Positions 46,192 through 55,073 of a stretch of DNA of 64,000 bases are shown piece by piece (within the stretch, counting starts at the first letter, position 1; every line of letters begins with the position of its first letter). The translations under genes were made by a program, and so were the position numbers. Origin of the DNA: Rugamonas sp045984285 (GTDB lineage Bacteria > Pseudomonadota > Gammaproteobacteria > Burkholderiales > Burkholderiaceae_D). The stretch is taken from NCBI RefSeq assembly GCF_045984285.3, contig NZ_JBJQIK030000005.1:62001-126000 (forward strand). Direction: 5' to 3'. The notes beneath the pieces were generated by a model, which worked only from the letters and a program-made list of their open reading frames with translations, was not told where the DNA came from and made no database searches.

Positions 46192-47095
46192 ATTCCATCA
46201 TCCCGCTGACCGGTACCGTGTAAACATTGCGCGAGCCGTTGAATATCGTGCCATTCAGCTCCTCGGCGACCTGCGCCGCGCTGGTGACGGCCTGCGCCCT
46301 TGGCCAGCTCACGCCGCCGTCGCGGCGCATGCTGCTGAACAGCAGGCTGCGTCCATCGGGCGTGACCGAACTGGCGTATTCCATCAGCGGCGTATTGACG
46401 GAAGCGCCCAGCCGGACCGGCTTGCTCCAGGCTTCGCCCTCGCGCGTGATGCGGTACAGGTCGAGATTGCGGCTGGCATCCATCATGCCGACAACGGCGA
46501 AACTCTGGTCCGGTGCGATGGCGAAGGAAACGCCGCTGACAGGCAGCAGCTCCGGCGCCTGCCAGGCGCCAGCCACCATACGGCTGCGGAACAGCTGGCT
46601 GTCGGCGCCTGCGCGTCCGAAATACAAGGTTCCGTCGCCGGCGAGCGAAGGATAAATCTCGTTCACGCTGCTGTTGATCGTATCCGGCAGGCGGCGCGGT
46701 TCGCCCCAGGCCCCATCCGCTGTTTTCTCCACTTCCCACAGGTCGAGATCTGCCTTCGCCTGCGTGCCGCCGGCCGGACGGTTGGAGATGAAGAGGTAGC
46801 GTTTGCCGTCCGGACTGAGCACGCCGTCGCCGTCGTTCCATTTGCCGGAGAAGGGGAGTACGGCCGCCGCCTGCCATTGGCCGTCCTTCAGGCTGGACTG
46901 CATCAGCGTCATGCGCGTGAAGCCGCTGTCGGTGCGGGTGAACAGCAGCGAGCGGCCATCCGGCGTCAGCGACGCCGCAAAATCATGGAAGCTTGTAGAG
47001 ACGGTTTGCGGGCCAAGCAGTTCGGCTGGCGCAGCGTGGACGTGGCAGGTGAATGCCAATGACAGGGCCGCAAGTGCCCGGCAGATGTGATTCAT
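46190..47095 (-). CDS. exported TolB-like/PD40 beta-propeller protein
   Basis: A 301-residue secreted protein. A signal peptide (about 1-21, ending HVHA) is followed by WD40-like PD40 repeats: SLTPDGRSLLFTRTD, VLSPDGKRYLFISNRP, YPSLAGDGTLYFGR and SSVTPDGRSLLFSSM. Such propellers often mediate protein or ligand binding; no enzyme motif is visible. I chose the ATG at 47095 because GAGGAG precedes it and the signal peptide starts there. Its 3' end overlaps the pnp terminator. Confidence 0.83.
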   Translation of the reverse strand: MNHICRALAALSLAFTCHVHAAPAELLGPQTVSTSFHDFAASLTPDGRSLLFTRTDSGFTRMTLMQSSLKDGQWQAAAVLPFSGKWNDGDGVLSPDGKRYLFISNRPAGGTQAKADLDLWEVEKTADGAWGEPRRLPDTINSSVNEIYPSLAGDGTLYFGRAGADSQLFRSRMVAGAWQAPELLPVSGVSFAIAPDQSFAVVGMMDASRNLDLYRITREGEAWSKPVRLGASVNTPLMEYASSVTPDGRSLLFSSMRRDGGVSWPRAQAVTSAAQVAEELNGTIFNGSRNVYTVPVSGMME

Positions 47096-47174
47096 AAAGC
47101 TCCTCGTAGGTCGAAGAGCGAGGAGGCAAACGTGCTCCTTGCTCTTCGGAAATCCTAACACGAGGCTGGGTTGG

Positions 47175-48089
47175 CTACGCGGTATACCGCGCCACACGCG
47201 GCGCAAAGCGCTTCAGCGCGAGGATGGTCAACGCCGAGATCCCGAACACCAGCAGCGACAGCGCGATCTCGGACCGGATCCCCAGCTTGCTCACCACCTT
47301 GATCCAGAAGACGTGCGACAGGTAGATGCCCAGCGTGCACTCGGACAGCACGCTGATATTGACGGGGAAGCTCACGTTCCAGTCCGGCAGCAGGATCACG
47401 GCCGCCAGGGCGATGCCGACCAGGTAGGTGATGCCCATGCCGGGCACCGACCACGCAAACAGCAGCACAAAGGCGAGGATGGCGGCGATGAACCCGGCAC
47501 GCATGGCGCGTGGCAGGGCGCTGCAGTTGGCGAAGAATACACCGATGAAGACCCCGTCCAGCGCGTGCGCGTACTGTGCGTAAGGTGCACCGAGGGCCAG
47601 CGCCAGCGGATGCCATGAGGAATTGAGCCAAAGCAGCGTGAGCGCCAGCGCCACGCAGGCATAGCACAGCATGCTCGCCGTCAGGTAGCGCTTGATATGG
47701 TCGAAGATAATAATAACGATGAATATAAAGGGCATATACCACAGGTGCAGGCTGGTGCCGGTTAATAAGCCGGCGGTTATGCCATTGTCGAGCGAAAAGA
47801 AAGGTCTGCTCTGTGCAAGGTTAATTACTCCGTAGAAAAGGGACCAGACTATCCACGGAAGCAATAATATTTTCGCGCGCTCCTGCACCGGCTTGGGTGG
47901 CGATTTGATTTTGGCCGAAAAATAGAGCGAGATGATAAGGAAAGCGACCAGCCCGGCGTACGCGACATCGCGGCCGGTGCTGGCAGCGTGGTACCAGATA
48001 ATGCCGAAGGCGCTGAATATCCGAAGTAATTCTATTTCTTGGCGTTTCTGGCTGGCATCACTAATTTTGGGAGAGATATTATTATCCAT
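47175..48089 (-). CDS. acyltransferase 3 family membrane protein
   Basis: A 304-residue membrane protein with about ten hydrophobic segments. The N-terminal RIFSAFGIIWYHAAS matches the conserved start of acyltransferase 3 (OafA/WecH-type) proteins, including the His thought to be catalytic. Substrates in the family are sugars of surface polysaccharides. The first half of the gene and the bases upstream are clearly AT-richer than the surroundings, which hints at recent transfer. No polysaccharide genes are adjacent. Confidence 0.8.
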   Translation of the reverse strand: MDNNISPKISDASQKRQEIELLRIFSAFGIIWYHAASTGRDVAYAGLVAFLIISLYFSAKIKSPPKPVQERAKILLLPWIVWSLFYGVINLAQSRPFFSLDNGITAGLLTGTSLHLWYMPFIFIVIIIFDHIKRYLTASMLCYACVALALTLLWLNSSWHPLALALGAPYAQYAHALDGVFIGVFFANCSALPRAMRAGFIAAILAFVLLFAWSVPGMGITYLVGIALAAVILLPDWNVSFPVNISVLSECTLGIYLSHVFWIKVVSKLGIRSEIALSLLVFGISALTILALKRFAPRVARYTA

Positions 48090-48186
48090 ATGGTCGGCAG
48101 ATTAAAATAAAATGCGGGCGCCGGGATAATAACAATACAACCGAATAGCACGATTGAAATTGCGGAAATACAACTCATCAATAAAT

Positions 48187-48210
48187 AAAAAAGCCGCCTC
48201 GCGGCGGCTT
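48187..48210 (-). terminator. rho-independent terminator of the dehydrogenase gene
   Basis: On the minus strand AAGCCGCC-GCGA-GGCGGCTT is followed by TTTT, 24 bp after the stop at 48234. Confidence 0.88.
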
Positions 48211-48233
48211 CCGGATGTACCGGATGCGGCGGC

Positions 48234-49625
48234 TCAGGGCTGGTAGCTCACACGGTAGATTTTGCCGCCGTGGTCGTCGCTGATAAGGATGGAGCCGTCC
48301 TCCAGCTGGGCGATATCGACCGGACGCGCCACCGCGTTCTCGCCCTGCAGGAAACCGTCGATAAAGGTGGTGGTCGTCACCTCCTGGTTGCCCTGCAGGG
48401 TGACGAGGCTGATGCGGTAGCCGCTCTTGGTGCTGCGGTTCCACGAGCCGTGTTCGGCGATCAGCAGGTTATTGCGGTAGTGGGCCGGGAACTGCTTGCC
48501 GGTATAGAAGGTGAGGCCGAGCGGCGCCACGTGCGGCCCCAGCTTGGCGACCGGCGGCGTGAACTCGCTGCAGTTGCGGCCTGCGCCGAATTTCGGATCC
48601 GGCACCACGCCGCCATGGCAGTAGGGGAAGCCGAAGTGCATGCCCGGCTTCGGCGCCACGTTCAGCTCGCAGGACGGGGTGTTGTCGCCCATTTCGTCGC
48701 GGCCGTTATCGGTGAACCACAGCTCCTTTGTTACCGGATGCCAGGTGAAGCCGACGGTGTTGCGCACGCCCTTGGCCACCAGCTCCCAGTTGGAGCCGTC
48801 CGGATCCATGCGCCAGATCTTGGAGAAGATCTCGTCTTCCTTGTCGCAGACATTGCAGGGCGCGCCGACCGGCACATAGATCTTGCCGTCCGGGCCGGCC
48901 TTGATGAATTTTTCGCCGTGCCATTTGTCGGTCGGCAGGTCGTCCTTCACCACCTTGTATTGAGGTTTGCCGGCGTAGCTCTTGTCGATATTGTCGAAGC
49001 GGATGATGCGCGAGATCTCGGCCACGTACAGCGCGCCGTTCAGCAGGGTGACGCCGATCGGGTTGTCCAGGCCTTCGGCGATGGTGACGACCTTGTCGGC
49101 CACATTGTCCTTGTTCTCGTCAATGAGGGCATAGACCTTGCCTGCCTTGCGCGATCCGACGTAGACAATGCCGCTGCCGGATACGGCCATCGAGCGCGCA
49201 GTCGGCACATCATCCGCATAGACGGCGATCTTGAAGCCTTTCTGCAGCCTGAAACCGGACAGTGCGCCGTCATCGGCCTTTGCCGGTGCCGCCGCGGCGG
49301 CCGCTTTCGCGCCACCCTTGCGCGGGGCGACGTAGTCGGCAAGGGCGGCAATCTGGGTGGCGCTCAGCGTGCCGGACCAGGCCGGCATGCCCTTGTCCGG
49401 GATGCCCCGGGCGATCAGCTTGACGAGGTTGGCCCTGGTCGGTTCGCCATGGATCCAGGTGCCGTCGGCCAGGGCAGGGCCGACGGCGCCTTCCATCTTC
49501 GCGCCGTGGCATTGGGCGCAATTGGCCTGGTACAGTTTGGCGGCCTGCACGGCCGGTGCGGCATGGGCGGCGCCGGCGCTCATGGCCAGGCCGAGCAGGG
49601 CGATGCGGAGGGAAGCGTGGGTCAT
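48234..49625 (-). CDS. cytochrome c-fused PQQ-dependent sugar dehydrogenase-like protein
   Basis: A 463-residue periplasmic protein. A signal peptide (about 1-22) is followed by a class I cytochrome c domain (about 25-100) with haem site CAQCH and a Met ligand probably in KGMPAWSG, an Ala/Lys linker, and a C-terminal beta-propeller related to soluble aldose sugar/L-sorbosone dehydrogenases (about 125-463; EHGSWNRSTKSGYRI, DIAQLEDGSILISDDHGG). PQQ binding is expected from the family. The fused cytochrome would take electrons from the quinone cofactor. The substrate is unknown, and no PQQ synthesis genes are in the window. Confidence 0.85.
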   Translation of the reverse strand: MTHASLRIALLGLAMSAGAAHAAPAVQAAKLYQANCAQCHGAKMEGAVGPALADGTWIHGEPTRANLVKLIARGIPDKGMPAWSGTLSATQIAALADYVAPRKGGAKAAAAAAPAKADDGALSGFRLQKGFKIAVYADDVPTARSMAVSGSGIVYVGSRKAGKVYALIDENKDNVADKVVTIAEGLDNPIGVTLLNGALYVAEISRIIRFDNIDKSYAGKPQYKVVKDDLPTDKWHGEKFIKAGPDGKIYVPVGAPCNVCDKEDEIFSKIWRMDPDGSNWELVAKGVRNTVGFTWHPVTKELWFTDNGRDEMGDNTPSCELNVAPKPGMHFGFPYCHGGVVPDPKFGAGRNCSEFTPPVAKLGPHVAPLGLTFYTGKQFPAHYRNNLLIAEHGSWNRSTKSGYRISLVTLQGNQEVTTTTFIDGFLQGENAVARPVDIAQLEDGSILISDDHGGKIYRVSYQP

Positions 49626-49715
49626 CGTTCTCGTCGGTGAGGGGAAAAGCGCATCTTACCGCCAAGCCCGCTTGCGATGGTAGACTCGCCCCGGATCGTC
49701 CACATGGAGAGCGGT

Positions 49716-50765
49716 ATGAGCAAAGCCTTGCGTCTGTCGGAAAAATGGTTCCAGCGTGGCCTGTGGCTGGTAGCGCTCGTGTTCGCGGGCTTCCTGATCG
49801 GGCTGGGCGGCAAGGTGGTCGACAATATGAACCTGGTTGAAGAGCCGCTGTCCCTGCAGCAGTTCGTGGACCAGCCCGCACACCAGGCGGCCGAGCGCGA
49901 ACTGCAGCTGGCGGAGGCGGGCTTGCTGACGGCGCAGGCGGCGCTGGAACAGGCGCGGCAGAAGCACAAGGTGGCGGCGTCCAACAGCCAGACCGCCGGC
50001 GAGACCTTCGATAACTGGCTCGCCACGCGGCGCGTAACGGCCCGTCCCGAACAGGACCCTGAGCTGATCGCGCGCACCCGCGAACTCGATGCGCTGAAGG
50101 CCGCCGAACGCAGCGCGCTTGGCGCCGTGCAGGCGCAGGAGCAGAAGCACCTGGACGCCAGCCAGTCGCGCGGCCGCGCCGCGGCGCGCATCGTGCAGCT
50201 GGAGTCCGCCGCGGAAGCGCCATACCGGCAGGCGTTGCGCATGCGCGAGCTGCGCGTGTTCGGCTACCGGCTGGCGCTCACGCTGCCGCTGCTGCTGGCG
50301 GCCGGCTGGCTGTGGGCGAAACAGCGCAAGAGCACGTACTGGCCTTTCGTGTGGGGCTTCATCTTCTTTGCGCTGTTCGCCTTCTTCGTCGAACTGGTGC
50401 CTTACCTGCCGAGCTATGGCGGCTATGTGCGCTACCTGGTCGGCATTTTGCTGACGGTGATCGTGGGGCGCCAGGCCATCGTATCGCTGCAGCGCTACCT
50501 GGAGCGCCAGCGCGCCGCCGAAGCGCTGCCCGACAAGCAGCGCCGCAAGGACCTGAGCTACGAAGTGGCGCAGGCGCGGCTGGCGAAAGGCGTCTGCCCC
50601 GGCTGCGAGCGCCAGGTGGACCTGAAAGACCCGAAGATGGATTTCTGCCCCCACTGCGGCATCGGCCTGTTCAACAACTGCGGCGCCTGCAGCACGCGCA
50701 AGAGCGCCTTCACCCGCTTCTGCTTCTCCTGCGGCACCCCGGCCGCCACCGCCCCCGTCGAGTAA
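49716..50765 (+). CDS. membrane protein with coiled coil and double zinc ribbon, unknown function
   Basis: A 349-residue protein. In order: a membrane helix (about 12-33), a long charged coiled coil (about 50-165), three closely spaced membrane segments (about 188-262) and a cytosolic C-terminal pair of zinc ribbons with CPGC, CPHC, CGAC and CFSC (about 296-342). I do not know its function. The ATG at 49716 is preferred because GGAGAG lies just before it. It is divergent from the dehydrogenase gene with 90 bp between. Confidence 0.78.
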   Translation: MSKALRLSEKWFQRGLWLVALVFAGFLIGLGGKVVDNMNLVEEPLSLQQFVDQPAHQAAERELQLAEAGLLTAQAALEQARQKHKVAASNSQTAGETFDNWLATRRVTARPEQDPELIARTRELDALKAAERSALGAVQAQEQKHLDASQSRGRAAARIVQLESAAEAPYRQALRMRELRVFGYRLALTLPLLLAAGWLWAKQRKSTYWPFVWGFIFFALFAFFVELVPYLPSYGGYVRYLVGILLTVIVGRQAIVSLQRYLERQRAAEALPDKQRRKDLSYEVAQARLAKGVCPGCERQVDLKDPKMDFCPHCGIGLFNNCGACSTRKSAFTRFCFSCGTPAATAPVE

Positions 50766-50819
50766 GCGCAATACCGCCTCCCGCAGGCCGGCTATGCTGG
50801 CCTGAACAAAGGAGGTGGC

Positions 50820-51116
50820 ATGCTACATGGAAGAAAGCACCGCCCAAGGCTGAGGTGGCGAGGCTATCGGCGTCAAACCAGGATGGTTGGGGATTTTGCT
50901 GGCGATCTGATCGCCGCGCATTCGCTTTTCCTTCTCACGATCGTGTTTGGCGCCTTCCTGGCGCTTTGCGTCCGGTGGATTGCTGCCTACGTGAATGACC
51001 CGAATTTTGCAGTGTTTGCTTACCTGATGCATCTCATTGTTATGGCTTCAGATGGCTTGATCTTCGTCATATGGCTGCTACGATGGATTGTCAGCTCATT
51101 GAAGGAGGGGCTATGA
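50820..51116 (+). CDS. small two-helix membrane protein, unknown function
   Basis: A 98-residue protein with a basic N-terminus (HGRKHRPRLRWRGYRR) and two predicted membrane helices (about 32-56 and 65-90). It has no family I recognise. The ATG at 50820 is directly preceded by AAAGGAGGT, a nearly perfect Shine-Dalgarno, which is good evidence that it is real. Its stop overlaps the next start as ATGA. Confidence 0.65.
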   Translation: MLHGRKHRPRLRWRGYRRQTRMVGDFAGDLIAAHSLFLLTIVFGAFLALCVRWIAAYVNDPNFAVFAYLMHLIVMASDGLIFVIWLLRWIVSSLKEGL

Positions 51117-51322
51117 ACGGATCTATAAAAGGATTTTGGAGGGTGACGAAATTCCTCTGGAAAGCCTTCTGCGAAGGGTTCTGGCATGGGATGAAGCGGA
51201 CGCCGGCGTTTTACTTCGAGCCGGTCACCGTCAGCTGGCGCTGGCTGAAGCGGGGCGCCGGGGCGCTGGGCCGGGGCGCGGTCCGGCTGGCACGGGCCGG
51301 GTGGCGGCCGAAAACGCGCTGA
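51113..51322 (+). CDS. small basic protein, unknown function
   Basis: A 69-residue basic, Trp-rich protein (FWRVTKFLWKAFCEGFWHGMKR; 6 Trp) with a C-terminus rich in Arg and Gly. It overlaps the membrane protein before it by ATGA and has its own GAAGGAGG, so the two form a coupled pair. The amphipathic, aromatic N-terminus could lie on a membrane surface. No function can be given. Confidence 0.6.
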   Translation: MNGSIKGFWRVTKFLWKAFCEGFWHGMKRTPAFYFEPVTVSWRWLKRGAGALGRGAVRLARAGWRPKTR

Positions 51323-51462
51323 AACCGCGCTGAAATCGCGAATATCCCCCCAATTTGTCGTCTGGCACGCCAAATCTGCAGTTCATCGCAATCCGCGTGA
51401 TCCTTGCCTCCCGGCTGGATACGATGCAAGCATACAAACAACGCTTGCACCGGGAGGTCATC

Positions 51463-51669
51463 ATGAACATCGCCAAAAACATGGAATTCATCTTCGTGTC
51501 CGCCATCGTACTGATCGGCGGCACCAGCATGGCGACTGCCAAGTCCCTCCGTCCGGTGCGTGCCATCGAACCGCCAGCCGTCGTTGCCGAAGTGAAGGCG
51601 GCAGCGGCCATGCCGGTGGTTGTGGTCAGCGCCAAACGTTTGAGCGCCGCCGAAAAGGCTGCGCTGTAA
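51463..51669 (+). CDS. small exported protein, unknown function
   Basis: A 68-residue protein with an N-terminal hydrophobic stretch (MEFIFVSAIVLIGGTSMATA) that looks like a signal peptide, leaving a short mature part rich in Ala, Val and Pro. GGGAGGT precedes the ATG at 51463. It lies 84 bp before the GIN-domain gene in the same direction. I do not recognise it. Confidence 0.55.
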   Translation: MNIAKNMEFIFVSAIVLIGGTSMATAKSLRPVRAIEPPAVVAEVKAAAAMPVVVVSAKRLSAAEKAAL

Positions 51670-51752
51670 TCTGATTGCCGTCGGCCCGGCCGCACGGTAC
51701 AGTTACCCAACGTTTGCCGCTGGGCACAAGAACACTGCACGAAGGAACCACC

Positions 51753-52508
51753 ATGAAGAAGCCAATCCGTTTTGCCCTGCTGATCGCCGCGCTGGGCCTG
51801 TTTATCGGCAGCGCCGCCGCTGAAGAGCTGAGCCGGCATGTCATCGACAGCCGTATCGTCCGCGTTAAGCTGGACGGTGTGATCGACCTGAAACTGCGCC
51901 AGGGCAGTGAGCCCTCCCTGCAGATTACCGGCGACAAGCGCTATGTGGACAAGGTGCAGGTGGTGCAGAACGGCGACACGCTGATGCTGGAGACCGAAAG
52001 CAAGGGCGTGAAGTGGAGCCGTTCTTCGGTGCGCGCCGAGCTGGTGCTGCCCAAGCTGAAGGAGCTGGTATCGGAAGGAGTGGGTACGACCGATGTATCG
52101 GGTTTCAGCGGTGACGATATCGAGATCACGCTGGACGGTGCAGGCAGCATGAAAGTGGTGTGCGACTACCGCCATATGAAAGCCAGCCTGGGCGGCGTAG
52201 GCAGCATGCACCTGTGGGTGGGCGAGAACGAATCGGTGGACCTGGACCTGCAAGGCGCCGGTTACGTCACCCTCGGCGGGCGCAGCAAGATGCTGAAAGC
52301 TTCGCTGGGCGGCCTCGGCGGCCTGAATGCGCAGCAGTTCCAGGCCGACTCGGTGGAGGTGGAGCTCAGCGGCCTCGGCAACGCAACCGTCAACGCCCGC
52401 ACCAACGCCAACCTGAACCTCAGCGGCCTCGGTTCGGTCATCGTGTACGGCAAGCCGCTGAACCGCAACGTCAGTGTGGATGGACTGGGTAAAGTCAGCT
52501 GGAAGTAA
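51753..52508 (+). CDS. DUF2807 (head GIN domain) exported protein
   Basis: A 251-residue protein with a signal peptide (about 1-23) and a beta-helix-like domain of the DUF2807/GIN type. Short repeats recur: LDGAGSMKVV, LGGVGSMHLW, LQGAGYVTLG, LSGLGNATVN and LSGLGSVIVYG. Such domains are exported and may bind the cell surface. GAAGGAA precedes the ATG at 51753. Function unknown; a Sel1 protein gene follows. Confidence 0.85.
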   Translation: MKKPIRFALLIAALGLFIGSAAAEELSRHVIDSRIVRVKLDGVIDLKLRQGSEPSLQITGDKRYVDKVQVVQNGDTLMLETESKGVKWSRSSVRAELVLPKLKELVSEGVGTTDVSGFSGDDIEITLDGAGSMKVVCDYRHMKASLGGVGSMHLWVGENESVDLDLQGAGYVTLGGRSKMLKASLGGLGGLNAQQFQADSVEVELSGLGNATVNARTNANLNLSGLGSVIVYGKPLNRNVSVDGLGKVSWK

Positions 52509-52561
52509 CAAGGGCCCCTGGGACCGGGGCGGATAAAGAATAACGACTCCATGACGAGCAA

Positions 52562-53179
52562 ATGAAAAAACTAGGACGCATCATCGTCGCGATCGGCGTG
52601 GCGCTAGGCCTGCAGGCCAGCGCCCATGCCGGCTTCGCTGAAGGCGCAACCGCCTACAACAACAAGAACTACGCGCTGGCGTACAAGGAAATCGCGCCCC
52701 TGGCGCGCGCCGGCAATACCGAAGCCGAGCACCTGCTCGGCCTGATGTACTACATGGGCCGCGGCGTGCCGCAGGACTACAAGCAGGCCCTCAACTGGCA
52801 CCGCAAGGCCGCCCTGAAGGGCAAGGCGGACGCGCAGTATGTGGTGGGCGCCATGTACTACACCGGCAACGCCGTGATCCAGGACCATAAGCAGGCCGTG
52901 ACCTGGTTCCGCAAGGCGGCCGAGCAGGGCCACCCGGAGGCGCAGCAGGTGCTGGGCCTGATGTACCGTTACCACATCGGCGGCATGCCGCAGGATAACG
53001 TCATCGCCTACACGCTGTGGAACCTGGCGGCGGCCAAGGGCAACGCCAACGCGGCCGAGCAGCGCAGCGCGGTGGCCAAGGCCATGACGCCGGAGCAGAT
53101 CGAGGAAGGGCAGGCCCTGTCCGCTGCCTGGAAGCCGGGCATGCCGCTGCCGCGCACCTCGCGCACCGGAGGCGGCTGA
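52562..53179 (+). CDS. Sel1-repeat (TPR-like) exported protein
   Basis: A 205-residue protein with a signal peptide (about 1-23) and three to four Sel1 repeats, seen as AEHLLGLMYYMGRGVPQDYK, AQYVVGAMYYTGNAVIQDHK and AQQVLGLMYRYHIGGMPQDN. Sel1 repeats form helical scaffolds for protein contacts, here probably in the periplasm. It follows the GIN-domain gene by 53 bp. No enzyme motif is seen. Confidence 0.88.
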   Translation: MKKLGRIIVAIGVALGLQASAHAGFAEGATAYNNKNYALAYKEIAPLARAGNTEAEHLLGLMYYMGRGVPQDYKQALNWHRKAALKGKADAQYVVGAMYYTGNAVIQDHKQAVTWFRKAAEQGHPEAQQVLGLMYRYHIGGMPQDNVIAYTLWNLAAAKGNANAAEQRSAVAKAMTPEQIEEGQALSAAWKPGMPLPRTSRTGGG

Positions 53180-53232
53180 GGCGGCCGCCCTGGAGTAGAA
53201 TCGCCCCTTTTCCAGACGGGAGAGGGGCGATG

Positions 53233-54213
53233 ATGCGTGCAATCGAAATCAGCAAGCCAGGGCCGGCCGATGTGCTGCGCCTGTGCGAGCGTCCCATTCC
53301 CGTGCCGCAGGCGGGCGAAGTCCGCATCCGCGTGCATGCGGCCGGCGTCAACCGTCCCGATGTGTTCCAGCGCCTGGGCAGCTATGCGCCGCCGCCGGGC
53401 GCTTCCGACCTGCCGGGACTGGAAGTGGCGGGCGAAATCGTCGATGGCGACCTGGCCGCCAGCGGCTTCAGGATCGGCGATCTGGTCTGCGCCCTGGTGC
53501 AGGGCGGCGGCTATGCCGAGTATGTGACGGCGCCCGTCGGGCAATGCCTGCCGGTGCCGCGCGGCCTCACCGCGCTGGAAGCGGCCTCGCTGCCTGAAAC
53601 CTTCTTCACCGTCTGGAGCAATGTGTTCGACCGCGCCCGCCTCGGCAAGGGCGAATCGCTGCTGGTGCAGGGCGGCACCTCCGGCATCGGCGTGACGGCG
53701 ATCCAGATCGCCAGCGCCCTCGGCCACCGTGTATTCGCCACTGCGGGCACGGACGAGAAGGCGCGCGCCTGCGAAGCGCTGGGCGCGGAGCGCGGCATCA
53801 ACTACCGGCACGAGGACTTCGTTGCCGTGGTCAAGCAGCTGACCGGCGATACCGGCGTCGATGTCATTCTCGACATGGTGGGCGGCGACTACCTGCCGCG
53901 CGAGATCGGGGCGCTGGCCGATGATGGCAGGCTTGTCATTATTGCATTGCTGGGCGGCTCCAAGGGACAGCTCGACATGGGCCAGGTGCTGCGCCGCCGC
54001 CTGACCGTCACCGGCTCCACCCTGCGGCCCCGTTCGGTTGCCTTCAAGGCCGCCATTGCGGCCCAGCTGCGGGAAAAGGTGTGGCCCCTGATCGAAGACG
54101 GCCATATCAAGCCCGTCATCTACCAGACTTTCCCCCTGGAACAGGCCGCCGCCGCCCACGCGCTGATGGAAAGCAGCGCCCACACGGGCAAGATCATGTT
54201 GCAAGTTATCTGA
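53233..54213 (+). CDS. NAD(P)H-quinone oxidoreductase, PIG3-type
   Basis: A 326-residue zinc-independent medium-chain reductase. The Rossmann segment is ESLLVQGGTSGIGVTAIQIA, and the N-terminal PDVFQRLGSYAPPPGASDLPGLEVAG is typical of the PIG3/TP53I3 quinone oxidoreductase group. It would reduce quinones with NADPH in the cytoplasm. ATG codons occur at 53230 and 53233; AGAGGGG is better spaced for the second. It may be transcribed independently of tpiA, which has its own promoter. Confidence 0.9.
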   Translation: MRAIEISKPGPADVLRLCERPIPVPQAGEVRIRVHAAGVNRPDVFQRLGSYAPPPGASDLPGLEVAGEIVDGDLAASGFRIGDLVCALVQGGGYAEYVTAPVGQCLPVPRGLTALEAASLPETFFTVWSNVFDRARLGKGESLLVQGGTSGIGVTAIQIASALGHRVFATAGTDEKARACEALGAERGINYRHEDFVAVVKQLTGDTGVDVILDMVGGDYLPREIGALADDGRLVIIALLGGSKGQLDMGQVLRRRLTVTGSTLRPRSVAFKAAIAAQLREKVWPLIEDGHIKPVIYQTFPLEQAAAAHALMESSAHTGKIMLQVI

Positions 54214-54230
54214 TTATTACGGGCCGTGGT

Positions 54231-54260
54231 TTGACCACCCTCTGCGCGCCACGCTACAAT
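54231..54260 (+). promoter_or_regulatory. sigma70 promoter of tpiA
   Basis: TTGACC (54231-54236) and TACAAT (54255-54260) are separated by 18 bases, 26 bases before the tpiA ATG. It lies between the quinone oxidoreductase stop and tpiA. Confidence 0.65.
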
Positions 54261-54286
54261 TACGGGTTATTTACTTTCGGACGCCT

Positions 54287-55036
54287 ATGCGACGCAAACT
54301 GGTTATCGGCAATTGGAAGATGAACGGCAGCCTGGCCGGCAATTCCGTATTGCTGTCTGGTATCGTGGAAGGCTATGCCGCCCGCAATGCCGATTGCGCC
54401 GTCTGCGTGCCCGCGCCATATCTGGCACAATGTCAGACTATGTTGAAGGGCACGCCGCTCAGCTGGGGCGCGCAGGATGTGTCGGCCTATGCGGCGGGCG
54501 CCTATACCGGCGAAGTTGCCGCGTCCATGCTGCAGGATTTTGGCTGCCGCTATGTGCTGTGCGGCCACTCCGAGCGCCGTGCCTATCACCAGGAAAGCAG
54601 CGAGCTGGTGGCGCAGAAGGTATTGGCCGCGCTGAATGCAGGCCTGACGCCGGTGGTCTGTGTCGGCGAAACGCTGGAGCAGCGCGAAGCAGGGCAGTCG
54701 GCCCTGGTGGTGTGCGCCCAGCTGCAGGCCGTGCTCGACGTGCTGGAAACCCCGGCGCTGGAAAGGATTGTGCTGGCTTACGAGCCGGTATGGGCGATCG
54801 GCACCGGCAAGACGGCCACGCCCGCCATTGCGCAGGAAATCCATGCGCTGCTGCGCAAGCAGGTGGCAAAACGCAATGCGGATGCGGCGGCGCAGCTGCA
54901 GATCCTGTACGGCGGCAGCATGAAGCCGGACAATGCGCGCGACCTGCTGGCGCAGCCGGATATCGACGGCGGCCTGATCGGCGGCGCGGCGCTGAAAGCG
55001 GCAGATTTTCTCGGCATCGTTCACGCTGCCGAATAA
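54287..55036 (+). CDS. tpiA: triose-phosphate isomerase
   Basis: A 249-residue TIM barrel that interconverts dihydroxyacetone phosphate and glyceraldehyde 3-phosphate. The catalytic Lys is in GNWKMNG, His in GHSERR, Glu in YEPVWAIGTGKTA, and the phosphate loop in YGGSMKPDNA. It precedes secG, a common order in Burkholderiales, behind its own promoter. Confidence 0.97.
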   Translation: MRRKLVIGNWKMNGSLAGNSVLLSGIVEGYAARNADCAVCVPAPYLAQCQTMLKGTPLSWGAQDVSAYAAGAYTGEVAASMLQDFGCRYVLCGHSERRAYHQESSELVAQKVLAALNAGLTPVVCVGETLEQREAGQSALVVCAQLQAVLDVLETPALERIVLAYEPVWAIGTGKTATPAIAQEIHALLRKQVAKRNADAAAQLQILYGGSMKPDNARDLLAQPDIDGGLIGGAALKAADFLGIVHAAE

Positions 55037-55073
55037 GTAGTACCTTTGTTTTTAAAATTGAGAATGGAATAGC

